Assembly (NCBI GenBank): GCA_016874755.1
Contig: VGTH01000020.1
Location: 1 to 64,000, forward strand
DNA length: 64,000 nucleotides
Direction of reading: 5' to 3'
Source of the DNA: Deltaproteobacteria bacterium
GTDB lineage: Bacteria > Desulfobacterota > Binatia > UBA9968
The position numbers and the translations under genes are program-made. A model generated the notes under the pieces. The model saw nothing but the letters and a program-made list of their open reading frames with translations. It was not told the origin of the DNA and ran no database searches. This document shows, piece by piece, positions 33,521 through 41,883 of this stretch (the first letter of the stretch is position 1; each line of letters starts with the position of its first letter).

Positions 33521-35029
33521 CTATTCGCTCCAGCTCGCCTCCGCCGCGACATTCTGCCCAGCGATCTTACCTGCCACAAAACACTCCGTGATATTTCCCG
33601 CCTCCAAATACAGATGCCCGTAGATCGAGCTAATCTCGCCGGCGACATACAGCCTTGGTATAGGCTTCTTCATCGGATCGAGCACGCGCTGCTTGACGTC
33701 GTGTTCGGGGCCGCCCTGGGTGTTATTCACGATCGGCCAGGCTTCCATGACGTAGAACGGGCCGTTCTTGATCGGCATCATCGTTTTTGGCGGGCGCTTC
33801 TGATCTTCGTCTTGGCCCTTGTCGCAGAGCTCGTTCCAGCGCTGCACCGTCGCGCGCAGCACTTTGGGATTGACGTCGATCTGCGCGGCGATGTCTTCCA
33901 GCGAGTTGCCTTTTTTGATCCAGCCTTTGTTTATCTCGGCTAAGTTGTCGTCGCTCCAACTGGCGTCGTAACGCTCGTCGTTGACGATCGGGATGCCGAT
34001 GGGCCCTAGCTTGCGGCCTTCTTCGTCGAAGATCAGATAGCACGGGATGCGCGGGTAGTCCTGAATGTCGGCGTCGTAGTATTCCAGCGGCCGGGTGCCA
34101 GTGTCTTGGGGCGCGGGGGGATACTCGTCCATGAAGCGCTTGCCGAATTTGTCGACGGCGATCCAGATCATTTTGCGATTTTCATTTCTCGGCCCGGCCC
34201 AGACATGACGGATGGCGAAGGGCAGCTCGGCGAATTTGAAACCGTAGCCGCCGTGAAAGTGCCACATATGCCACAAACCGGCGCCAGCTTTCTGCGCCAT
34301 CTTGACGCCGTCGCCGGTGTTGCCGAGGTAGACCGGATAGACCGGTTGCGCCTCGAAGTATTGCAGCTTCATGGCGTCGTCGTTTTCGTAGCCGCCGCAG
34401 GCGAGGATGACGCCTTTCTTGGCTTTGATGTTGAGCGTCTTGCCCTCGTGTTCGATTTTCATGCCGATGACTTCGCCGTCGCCGTTTAGGATGAGCTCTT
34501 TGGCTGGGCTCGATAGCCAAGTTTCGATCTTGCGCACGTTGACGTTGTCGTAGACTACTTTGAACAAGCGCGCACCGCCGCGCAGTCCCTTGGCCCAGGG
34601 AAACTCGTCGTAGGCTTGAAAGTCTTTGAGCTTGATCGAATCGATCTCGTTGGTTCCGGGAAACGGATACGTGCCATGGCCGCGGGTTTCAGTCTTGGTC
34701 GGCTCGGTGCCACTGACTCTGGCGAGCTCGGTCACCCAGGGGATCATGCCAACCATTTCTTCGGCCATCTTGCGCAGAATGTCATCGGGCGTGGTGCCGT
34801 TGCAGGTGCGCTTCAAATATTGAAAAGCACCCTCGGCGTTGTGCGCAAAGGCCACGCCGCCGCCGGAGAGAATCGAGATGCCGCCGGGGTGGGGCATCTT
34901 TTCGATGAGCAAAACCTTTGCGCCGGCGTCGTGCGCCGTAATCGCCGAAATGCCGCCCGCCGCGCCGAAGCCGACGACTATGACGTCGACGTTTTTGTCC
35001 CAGTGAATTTCTTTGCCGTTTGTTGCCAT
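33521..35029 (-). CDS. FAD-binding dehydrogenase (fumarate reductase flavoprotein-like)
   Basis: 502 residues. The FAD dinucleotide motif VVGFGAAGGISA (18-29) and KVLLIEKMPHPGG are followed by a capping domain and a C-terminal FAD motif LYVAGEISSIYGHLYLEAGNI. It belongs to the fumarate reductase/succinate dehydrogenase/3-ketosteroid-dehydrogenase flavoprotein family, which reduces or desaturates C-C bonds next to a carbonyl or carboxylate. There is no signal peptide, Tat motif or heme motif, so it is likely a soluble cytoplasmic enzyme. GGAG precedes the ATG. It is convergent with the binding protein gene and lies in line with an esterase gene. Confidence 0.85.
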   Translation of the reverse strand: MATNGKEIHWDKNVDVIVVGFGAAGGISAITAHDAGAKVLLIEKMPHPGGISILSGGGVAFAHNAEGAFQYLKRTCNGTTPDDILRKMAEEMVGMIPWVTELARVSGTEPTKTETRGHGTYPFPGTNEIDSIKLKDFQAYDEFPWAKGLRGGARLFKVVYDNVNVRKIETWLSSPAKELILNGDGEVIGMKIEHEGKTLNIKAKKGVILACGGYENDDAMKLQYFEAQPVYPVYLGNTGDGVKMAQKAGAGLWHMWHFHGGYGFKFAELPFAIRHVWAGPRNENRKMIWIAVDKFGKRFMDEYPPAPQDTGTRPLEYYDADIQDYPRIPCYLIFDEEGRKLGPIGIPIVNDERYDASWSDDNLAEINKGWIKKGNSLEDIAAQIDVNPKVLRATVQRWNELCDKGQDEDQKRPPKTMMPIKNGPFYVMEAWPIVNNTQGGPEHDVKQRVLDPMKKPIPRLYVAGEISSIYGHLYLEAGNITECFVAGKIAGQNVAAEASWSE

Positions 35030-35051
35030 CTAACTAACTCCGTTTCTCTTG

Positions 35052-35066
35052 TCCGAAACCCGAAAC
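35052..35066. repeat. GTTTCGGGTTTC-type repeat, short arm
   Basis: CCGAAACCCGAAACC in the 46-bp gap between the flavoprotein and esterase genes. It is the same word family as 24765-24840. Confidence 0.45.
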
Positions 35067-35075
35067 CAACTCCCC

Positions 35076-36185
35076 TTACAGCCGCTCTTCGAGCCAATCC
35101 AACATATTCGGCAAATTGTGCGCCCAGTAGTCATGGCTGCAATGAATCCTGCCGCCACCGTCTTCTTCGCCGTAGATTTTTAGTGTCTTATCAGTGGCAC
35201 CGATTTCGTTGAATAACTTTTTCGCGCCTTCCACTGACATCAGCGTGTCTTTGTCGCCGTGGGTTATCAAAGTCGGGCAAGTGATGTTTTTCGCCACGCC
35301 CGCCATGGTGAAATCTTTCAACAGTTCGCGGGCTTTTTCGTGGCTCATGCCGCCCAAAAGTCGCTGGCACACCGGCTGGAGGTGCAGGCACCAATCGTAG
35401 AGGTCGTCGAGGATGCTGTAGCAGCCGCTCCAGGCGACCAGCGCTTTCAAACGCTTTTCAAACGCCGCAACGCGCGGTGCGTAGTAGCCGGCCATGCTGA
35501 TTCCTAGCAGCGCGACACGACTTGGATCAACCTCCGGTCGCGAGACCAGATAATCGATGCAGGCTTTGCCCGGCACTTCGTAATCGGGGCGGGTCTTGAT
35601 GTTTTTCAAGTAAATCGACGAGCCGCGCCCTGGCGTGTCGACGAGCAGCATGGCCCAGCCGCGATCGAGCATCTGTTTGCCGCCGAAGTAGATTTCTTCA
35701 GCGTAGGCATCGGCGCCGCCGAGAAAGAGCACCGCCGGCCATTTGCCCGGTTTCGGGTTTACCGGGTGGCAAAAATATCCGTCGTACTCTTCACTCCCGC
35801 AGCGAACCTTGACGACTTCGATCTTTGGCTCGTGCAGTTGGATCCCTCTGCGAAAATTTTCCTGCGATTTAAGAAAACGCTCGCGCCGCTGCGGTTCTTC
35901 GGCGATCGTGAGCAGGACATCGGACATGCGGTAGTAATTGCTGGCGTGAAAGAAATTTTGCTTGGCCGTGCGCTGCCGGCCGGCGGCCAGGGCTTGCTGC
36001 GCGCGCGCTTCGGTCTTTTGCGCCAGAGCCAGCCATTCACGCTCCCAACTATCGCGATCGCCAGGTTCGACGTTTTTCATGGCGCGGGCGATGTCAAAAA
36101 CATCGCCGCCGCCTTGCTGCGCCTGCGCGACTAGGCGCAGGGTGTGGCCGCCAAAAGGATGGTTGGGAAAAAGAAAATCGAACAT
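35076..36185 (-). CDS. Alpha/beta hydrolase (DHPON-hydrolase/FrsA-like)
   Basis: 369 residues. An N-terminal helical cap (about 1-120, with ASNYYRMSDVLL) precedes an alpha/beta-hydrolase core. The nucleophile is Ser230 in GISMAG, the acid Asp311 or Asp313 in HGDKDTLM and the base His348 in RIHCSHD. The layout resembles 2,6-dihydroxypseudooxynicotine hydrolase, which cleaves C-C bonds in nicotine catabolism, and FrsA-type esterases. It would hydrolyse an ester or a C-C bond of an aromatic ketone. GGAGG precedes the ATG. It lies in line with the flavoprotein gene on the same strand and divergent from the amidohydrolase gene at 36325. Confidence 0.83.
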   Translation of the reverse strand: MFDFLFPNHPFGGHTLRLVAQAQQGGGDVFDIARAMKNVEPGDRDSWEREWLALAQKTEARAQQALAAGRQRTAKQNFFHASNYYRMSDVLLTIAEEPQRRERFLKSQENFRRGIQLHEPKIEVVKVRCGSEEYDGYFCHPVNPKPGKWPAVLFLGGADAYAEEIYFGGKQMLDRGWAMLLVDTPGRGSSIYLKNIKTRPDYEVPGKACIDYLVSRPEVDPSRVALLGISMAGYYAPRVAAFEKRLKALVAWSGCYSILDDLYDWCLHLQPVCQRLLGGMSHEKARELLKDFTMAGVAKNITCPTLITHGDKDTLMSVEGAKKLFNEIGATDKTLKIYGEEDGGGRIHCSHDYWAHNLPNMLDWLEERL

Positions 36186-36258
36186 GACTGCCTCCGCGAG
36201 AACGATTTCTTATAGCGTGCGAAGAAGGTCTTATACAAGGTGTTGCCGGGACACTCTA

Positions 36259-36287
36259 TTGACACGACAAAGGGGTTACGAAATAAC
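36259..36287 (+). promoter_or_regulatory. Sigma70-type promoter of an amidohydrolase gene
   Basis: A perfect TTGACA (36259-36264), a 17-bp spacer and AATAAC (36282-36287). It lies about 37 bp upstream of the ATG at 36325, in the divergent region with the esterase gene. Confidence 0.6.
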
Positions 36288-36324
36288 TTTCACTGAGCCT
36301 GAAATTTTTGGAGGAAGTTGTTTA

Positions 36325-37428
36325 ATGAAAGACGGTTTTAGGATTCTCGATTCTGACATGCATCTGCGCGAGCCGGCGGACTTATGGGATAAGTACTTGG
36401 AGCCCGAGTGGCGTGACCGAGGGCCGAAGATTTTGAGCTCCACCGCGCGCAGCTCGGCGATGGTGATGCTCGATGGCAAAATTCTCGATGGTTATAAGCC
36501 CGCATATCGCGGCGGTATTTATGACGCGACTCGAATCGATCAAGAGATTGCTGAGTTTCGTAAAGATGGTTTCAACGCCAAGACCCAGCTGGAGGCGATG
36601 GATCGTGAAGGCCTAGACGTCGCGTCGCTTTATCCCTCGATCGGTTTGGGCATCATGATGCGCAGCGAGATGGACCCGAAACTTGGCGCTGCGGTAGCGC
36701 GGGCTTACAACAATTGGCTTTATGATTTTTGCCAAGAAGACCCCAAACGTCTAAAAGGTGTCGGCATGCTTTCGTTCCACGATCCCAACGAAGCCGTAAA
36801 AGAGGCGCAGCGCTGCGTTGGCAAGTTGAGTTTTGTCGGTGTGTTTGCCCGGCCCGAGCCCCTGCATGATTTGCCGTGGCATTCGCGCTACTTCGATACG
36901 GTGTGGTCGTGTCTAGAAGAGTTGGGTGTGCCGATGGGATTTCACTCAGCGACCTCGGCCGGTGAGGTGCCGCAGATCGGCGACCGTTTTGGCGACAATC
37001 TATTGCTGCGCCATGTCGTCTCCCATCCGATGGAAAACATGATGGCCCTGGCGGACACGATCGGTGGTGGGGTTTGCGATCGTCATCCGAAACTGAAGCT
37101 CGCGTTTCTGGAATGCTACTGCGGCTGGGTGTCGTTCTTGCTGCACCGTTTGGACAATGCCATGTCGAAGGGCCGTTTCCCGACGGCCGGTAAGTTGAAG
37201 CCGAGCGAATATTTTAAGCGCCAGTGTTGGATTTCGACGGAACATGAAAAAGAGCTGCCGATGATCATCGAACTGATCGGCGACGATCGTATCGTGTTTT
37301 CGACCGACTATCCGCACGGCGATTCCGATTTCCCTGAGGGCGTCGAGGAGTTTTTGGAACAGAAAATTTCCAAAGAGAGCAAGAAGAAGATTCTTTGGGA
37401 TAATTGCGCGGCGTTGTACAACCTGTAG
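36325..37428 (+). CDS. Amidohydrolase-2 family protein
   Basis: 367 residues. It opens with FRILDSDMHLREPADLWDKYL, so the first metal motif is D-M-H. It continues with YNNWLYDFCQE, MLSFHDPNEAVKEAQRCV, the GFHSATS His motif, a LAFLECYCGWVSFLLHRLD strand and STDYPHGDSDFPE with the metal Asp. GGAGGA lies upstream of the ATG and a promoter precedes it. Metal-dependent hydrolysis or decarboxylation of an aromatic or cyclic carboxylate is expected. It is the most diverged of the six relatives, with extra residues after the first motif. It precedes the molybdenum hydroxylase gene on the same strand, separated by an inverted repeat. Confidence 0.85.
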   Translation: MKDGFRILDSDMHLREPADLWDKYLEPEWRDRGPKILSSTARSSAMVMLDGKILDGYKPAYRGGIYDATRIDQEIAEFRKDGFNAKTQLEAMDREGLDVASLYPSIGLGIMMRSEMDPKLGAAVARAYNNWLYDFCQEDPKRLKGVGMLSFHDPNEAVKEAQRCVGKLSFVGVFARPEPLHDLPWHSRYFDTVWSCLEELGVPMGFHSATSAGEVPQIGDRFGDNLLLRHVVSHPMENMMALADTIGGGVCDRHPKLKLAFLECYCGWVSFLLHRLDNAMSKGRFPTAGKLKPSEYFKRQCWISTEHEKELPMIIELIGDDRIVFSTDYPHGDSDFPEGVEEFLEQKISKESKKKILWDNCAALYNL

Positions 37429-37448
37429 TTTAGTAGAAGAATTTTGGC

Positions 37449-37518
37449 TTTTGGATTGTCGGACAAAATCGGAATCCATTAGGCGGGGTTTCGTGCTGTG
37501 CGATCCGACAATCCAAAA
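37449..37518. repeat. Perfect 15-bp inverted repeat in an ATCxAAAATCGG island
   Basis: TTTTGGATTGTCGGA (37449-37463) and TCCGACAATCCAAAA (37504-37518) are perfect complements. Further short-period words (AAAATCGG, GGCAATCAAG, AATCTAAAATCG) run on to 37545. It is the same family as 55271-55310. Confidence 0.72.
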
Positions 37519-37556
37519 TCGGCAATCAAGAATCTAAAATCGAACTGGAGGTTCCT

Positions 37557-39797
37557 GTGGCATATCGCACCGTAGGCAAAGCGCTGCCGCGCATTGAGGG
37601 ATATGGCAAAGTAACCGGGCAGACGAAGTACGCTGCCGACTTGCCGTTTGAAGGTTTGTTGTGGGCGAAGGTGTTGCGTGCTTCCTTCGCGCACGCACGC
37701 GTTGTCTGCATCGACACGTCGAAGGCCAAGGCGCTCAAAGGCGTGCGCGCGGTGCTGACCGGCGCCGATGTCAAAGATATCTACGTCGGCTCGCGTACCA
37801 AGGACCAGCCGGTGTTGGTGCAGGCCAAGGTGCGCATGGCGGGTGACGCGGTGGCGGCGGTGGCCGCAGACACGGAAGCGATCGCCGATGAGGCGATTGG
37901 GTTGATCGACGTTCAATACGAAGAACTGCCCCATGTCGACGATGCGGTGCTCGCTCTGCAGCCGTCGGCGCCGTTGATTCATGAGGATCGCGATAAATAT
38001 AAATTTGCCGCCAAGCTGCCCGAGGGCATGTCCGGGCACAATCTACAATCCTACGTCCAGTGGAAGAACGGCGACGTTGAAGCTGGCTTCGCCAAAGCCG
38101 CGCGCGTCTTCGAGCATGAGTTTCGCACGCCGTTGTCGCATCACGGCTACATCGAGCCCTGTGCGAGTACCGTGTTAGTGCACGGCGACGGCCGCGTCGA
38201 AGTGTGGGCGTCGAACAAAGGGCCCTGGGGCTTGCGCGAGCAGATGGCGGAAGACTTTGGCATTCCGCAGGAGAAAATCAAAGTTCACATCGTGCACGTT
38301 GGCGGTGACTTCGGTGCGAAAGCATCGCTGATCGACGTGCCGATCTCGTACTATCTCTCGAAAGCGACCGGCAAGCCGGTGAAGCTCGTCTTCGATTACA
38401 GCGACGAATTACTGGTCGGCGGACACCGCCATCCTTCTGTGATCAGGGTCAAAACCGGCATGGCTGCCGATGGCACGTTCACCGCCGCTAAAGCGGTCAT
38501 TTATTTCGCCGGCGGCGCCTACGCCTCGCAGAAGGCCAACCCGCAGGTGACTGTGCTTGGCGGGCGGCGGCTGGCGAGCATGTATCGCGTGCCGGCCATC
38601 GACGTCGAGACCTATTGTTCTTATACGAACCAATCCCCGTGCACGCAGACGCGCACACCGGGCAGCCCGCAAGTAGTTTTCGCCTTTGAATCGCAGTTGG
38701 ACATCATCGCCAAGGAAATGGGCATCGATGCGCTGGAACTACGCCGGCGCAACATCGTGCGCGATGGCGATGCCAATCCGATGGGCGAGAAGTGGCAAAA
38801 TATTCTAATGGGCGAAGTGTTGGAGCGCGCGGTCAAAACCGCTAACTGGGGCAAAAACGGCGGCAAGAAAAAGCGCGGCTTTGGGTTGGCGCTTTACGAC
38901 CGCGGCGCGCCGGAAGGTAAAGCCAGCTCGGCGTTGACGCTGCATGGCGACGGCCGTGTAATGATTCTCACCGGCGTGCCTGACGTCGGTCCGGGCTATT
39001 ACACCGTCAGCCAACAAATCGTTTGCGAGGTGTTGGGCTTGCCCACTGAAAAAGTCGGCGTCGAGTACACCGACACGGACAGCTTGCCCTTCGATCCAGG
39101 GACCGGTGGCAGCAAGCAGACCAATACTTCCGCTCACGCCGTCTATCAGTCGGCACGCGAAGTGAAAGAGCGGCTGCTGCGAGTGGCGGCGCGCCAGCTG
39201 GGCTGCAGCTTCGAAGAAATCAAACAGGACGGCGGCAAGCTTACAGCGCCGAACAGGAAAGCGACCACGACGGAAAACATGGTCAAGCTCCTGGTCAAGG
39301 AAAATGGCGGCCCGGTGTTTCACCTGAGCAACTATGCGCCGCAGAGCGGGCCGAAGGTCACGGGCTATGCTTGTCAGGTGGCGGAAGTAGAAGTCGACAT
39401 CGACACCGGCGCCTTTCAGGTCGTCAATTTCGTCTCCTGCCATGACACCGGCACGGTGCTCAATCACTTGACCTTGACCGGTCAAATCGACGGCGCGGTG
39501 GTGACCGGTTTTGGTTTCGCGACCATGGAGGAAAACCCCATCGTCGACGGCAAAGTCTCGACGCTGACACTGGGCGAAGCCAAGCTGCCCTGCATTCGCG
39601 ACGTGCCGCCGCTGAAAACCGTCTTGGTCGACACGCCGACTGGTCCGACGCCGTTTGGCGGTAAAGCGATCGCGGAAAATCCCAACGTGCCGACCGCGGC
39701 GGCGATTGCGAACGCAGTGGCGGACGCCTGCGGAGTGCGGATTTATGATTTGCCGTTGACGGCGGAGAAGATTTATCGGGAGTTGCATAAGCATTGA
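37557..39797 (+). CDS. Molybdenum hydroxylase large subunit (XDH/CoxL family), orphan
   Basis: 746 residues from a GTG preceded by GGAGG. The first 120 residues form the a/b-hammerhead domain (GYGKVTGQTKYAADLP). The remainder is the molybdopterin-cytosine-dinucleotide-binding domain. VGGDFGAK stands in place of the usual GGGFGGK, and the expected catalytic Glu occurs in GKAIAENPNVPTAAAIANAV. The family (xanthine dehydrogenase, aldehyde oxidoreductase, nicotinate and quinoline dehydrogenases) hydroxylates heterocycles with water. It normally needs [2Fe-2S] and often FAD subunits, and neither is encoded here. The subunits may lie elsewhere, or this may be an unusual stand-alone form. Substrate unknown; heterocycle degradation fits its neighbours. 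Confidence 0.85.
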   Translation: MAYRTVGKALPRIEGYGKVTGQTKYAADLPFEGLLWAKVLRASFAHARVVCIDTSKAKALKGVRAVLTGADVKDIYVGSRTKDQPVLVQAKVRMAGDAVAAVAADTEAIADEAIGLIDVQYEELPHVDDAVLALQPSAPLIHEDRDKYKFAAKLPEGMSGHNLQSYVQWKNGDVEAGFAKAARVFEHEFRTPLSHHGYIEPCASTVLVHGDGRVEVWASNKGPWGLREQMAEDFGIPQEKIKVHIVHVGGDFGAKASLIDVPISYYLSKATGKPVKLVFDYSDELLVGGHRHPSVIRVKTGMAADGTFTAAKAVIYFAGGAYASQKANPQVTVLGGRRLASMYRVPAIDVETYCSYTNQSPCTQTRTPGSPQVVFAFESQLDIIAKEMGIDALELRRRNIVRDGDANPMGEKWQNILMGEVLERAVKTANWGKNGGKKKRGFGLALYDRGAPEGKASSALTLHGDGRVMILTGVPDVGPGYYTVSQQIVCEVLGLPTEKVGVEYTDTDSLPFDPGTGGSKQTNTSAHAVYQSAREVKERLLRVAARQLGCSFEEIKQDGGKLTAPNRKATTTENMVKLLVKENGGPVFHLSNYAPQSGPKVTGYACQVAEVEVDIDTGAFQVVNFVSCHDTGTVLNHLTLTGQIDGAVVTGFGFATMEENPIVDGKVSTLTLGEAKLPCIRDVPPLKTVLVDTPTGPTPFGGKAIAENPNVPTAAAIANAVADACGVRIYDLPLTAEKIYRELHKH

Positions 39798-39812
39798 TCT
39801 GGTCGTCTCGAT

Positions 39813-39866
39813 GTAGGGGCAACCCTTGTGGTTGCCCGTTCGGAGGTAGGCAGATGGCCTGCCCCT
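39813..39866. repeat. GTAGGGGCAACC repeat, two hairpins
   Basis: GGGCAACC...GGTTGCCC forms an 8-bp hairpin and GGCAGATGGCCTGCC another in the 95-bp gap before hyuB. The same class as 31277-31302. Confidence 0.6.
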
Positions 39867-39892
39867 AGATCTGATGACGTTGGGTAAATTCT

Positions 39893-41611
39893 GTGGACCC
39901 TATCCAAATGGAGGTCGTCTACCGGGCGACCATACAGATTGCCAAAGAGCTGTCGCTCAACATGCTGCGCACTGGCTACTCGTCGGTGATCAAGGAGAGC
40001 CAGGACTTCACTTTCTCGATTCTCGACGCGCAGGGGCGTATGGTCGCGCAGGGCGTGCCGCAACCGCTCCACATCGGCGGGATCTCGGCGCAGACCCAGG
40101 AAGTCTTACGCAAGTTCAAAGACCGCATGGCGCCGGGCGACGCCTATGTTCTCAATCATCCCTACCAAGCCTGTCAGAACCATGCGACCGATGTGACGAT
40201 CATCTCGCCAGTATTTTTTCGCGGCGAGCTGGCCGCCATGGTTGGCAACACGGCGCACAAGCCCGACCTCGGCGGCAAAGTACCGGGCACCAATTCGCCA
40301 GACGCCACCGACTTGATGCAGGAAGGTCTGCTGATCCCGGCGCTGCGTTTATATCGCGACGAAAAAGTTAACGAAGACATCAAGGAAATCATCTGGGCCA
40401 ACACGCGCACACCGGAGGTGACCTGGGGCGATATTTCGGCGCAGGCGCAGACCAACTTTTACGGCATTAAAAAATTAACCGAGTTGTTCGAGAGCTACGG
40501 CAAAGACGAAGTGCTCGCTTGTTGGGAGCGCTGGATGGAGATTTGCGAGCAGGAGTTGCGCAAAGAAATTGAGAAAATTCCGGACGGTGTTTATGGCCCG
40601 TACGAAGATTTTCTCGACGACGATGGCATCGAGTTTGACCGCGAATATCGCATTGCAGCGACTCTGACAGTTAAAGGCGATGAGCTATTCTTAAAGCTCG
40701 AAGCCTCGCCGCAGGCGCGCGGGCCGATCAATCTGCGACCCTGCGTGGCGCACTACATGCTGACGAGCTATATCTCGGCGGCGCTCTGCCCTGATCTGCC
40801 GCTGAATCAAGGAGTCTCTCGGCCCATTCATATTGCATTTCCGGCGGAAGGAACGATTTTAAATCCGCGCTATCCGGCGGCGGTGAACATGTATGTGCGG
40901 CCGAGCCAGATTTTGAATACCGTCGTTGGCATGGTGCTCGCGGACGCCGTTCCTGACAAAGTCGGCGCGCCGGACAGTGGCACCGGTGGCTCCTGTTCGT
41001 TCTCTGGGCGCGACGACCGCGACAGCCGTTGGTTTTCGCTCTACGATATCTGTCGCGGCGGCGCCGGCGCCCGGCCGCGCTCGGATGGCGTGAGTGTGCT
41101 CGATTCTTTCGTCGTCAACGTGATGAACACGCCGGTGGAAATGGTCGAAGCGGAGTTTCCGATCCGCATTCGCCGTTATGAACTGCACGAAGAATCTGGC
41201 GGCGCCGGCAAATACCGCGGCGGCATGGGCATCCGGCGCGACTGGGAAATGCTCTGTGAAGAATCGACGGTGAATTTGCGCAGCGATCGCTTTCTCCATT
41301 CCGCGCCGGGGATCGACGGTGGCATGTCGGCAAAGCCGTCGCAGGCGTGGTTGAATCCGGACACGGCGAATGCCAAGCCGCAGCGCTCGAAAGTATCCAA
41401 GCTGTTATTGAAGAAGGGCGACGTATTCTCAGTGAAATATGGCGGCGGCGGTGGCAGAGGTAAGCCGTTTGAGCGGCCGGTCGAGCAAGTGTTGGAAGAC
41501 GTTTGTAACGGTTACATCAGCAGAGAGACAGCGCGCGAGGTTTATGGTGTGGTGGTTGTGGAAAATTCAGCAGAAGTCGACGAAGTGGAAACACAAAAGT
41601 TGCGCGGTTGA
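39893..41611 (+). CDS. hyuB: Hydantoinase/oxoprolinase subunit B (second copy)
   Basis: 572 residues from a GTG (an in-frame ATG lies five codons on). It has DPIQMEVVYRATIQ, GDAYVLNHPYQACQNHATD, AHKPDLGG, the GPINLRPCVAHYML block, GGAGKYRGGMGIRRDWEM and a YGGGGGRGKPFERP C-terminal motif. It should partner the HyuA encoded just downstream, an order opposite to the pair at 10721-14665. Hydrolysis of a cyclic amide or ATP-dependent carboxylation of a ketone is expected. The SD sequence before the GTG is weak. Its molybdenum hydroxylase neighbour could oxidise the same ring before opening. Confidence 0.86.
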   Translation: MDPIQMEVVYRATIQIAKELSLNMLRTGYSSVIKESQDFTFSILDAQGRMVAQGVPQPLHIGGISAQTQEVLRKFKDRMAPGDAYVLNHPYQACQNHATDVTIISPVFFRGELAAMVGNTAHKPDLGGKVPGTNSPDATDLMQEGLLIPALRLYRDEKVNEDIKEIIWANTRTPEVTWGDISAQAQTNFYGIKKLTELFESYGKDEVLACWERWMEICEQELRKEIEKIPDGVYGPYEDFLDDDGIEFDREYRIAATLTVKGDELFLKLEASPQARGPINLRPCVAHYMLTSYISAALCPDLPLNQGVSRPIHIAFPAEGTILNPRYPAAVNMYVRPSQILNTVVGMVLADAVPDKVGAPDSGTGGSCSFSGRDDRDSRWFSLYDICRGGAGARPRSDGVSVLDSFVVNVMNTPVEMVEAEFPIRIRRYELHEESGGAGKYRGGMGIRRDWEMLCEESTVNLRSDRFLHSAPGIDGGMSAKPSQAWLNPDTANAKPQRSKVSKLLLKKGDVFSVKYGGGGGRGKPFERPVEQVLEDVCNGYISRETAREVYGVVVVENSAEVDEVETQKLRG

Positions 41612-41629
41612 AGTCGGTACTCCGAACTT

Positions 41630-41815
41630 CGATTCCTGCCCCGGTCTCGGGGGAAGGTTAGGATGGGGGCCGATGTGCCAGTACTGCCCACGCGTTGGTG
41701 AGACGCTGCGCAACGAAGAAACCATCCATTGTGTCATCCTGAGCGTCAGCGAAGGATCTGCTTTCTTGCGCGGTTTCAGGAAGCAGATTCTTCGCCTTCG
41801 GCTCAGAATGACATG
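41630..41815. repeat. Two hairpin repeats in the hyuB-hyuA gap
   Basis: First a CCCCGGTCTCGGGGGAAG hairpin (about 41640-41657), the same class as 22650-22738. Then a GTGTCATCCTGAGCG ... CTCAGAATGACA pair with inner AGGATCTGC / GCAGATTCT (41732-41812). The 272-bp gap holds no gene that I can support. Confidence 0.6.
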
Positions 41816-41883
41816 TTGCGACGTAGCCGCTGAGGAAGAAGACGAGAAATCAGCCGCGTCGAACGAGGTCGTTGGAAATTGAC

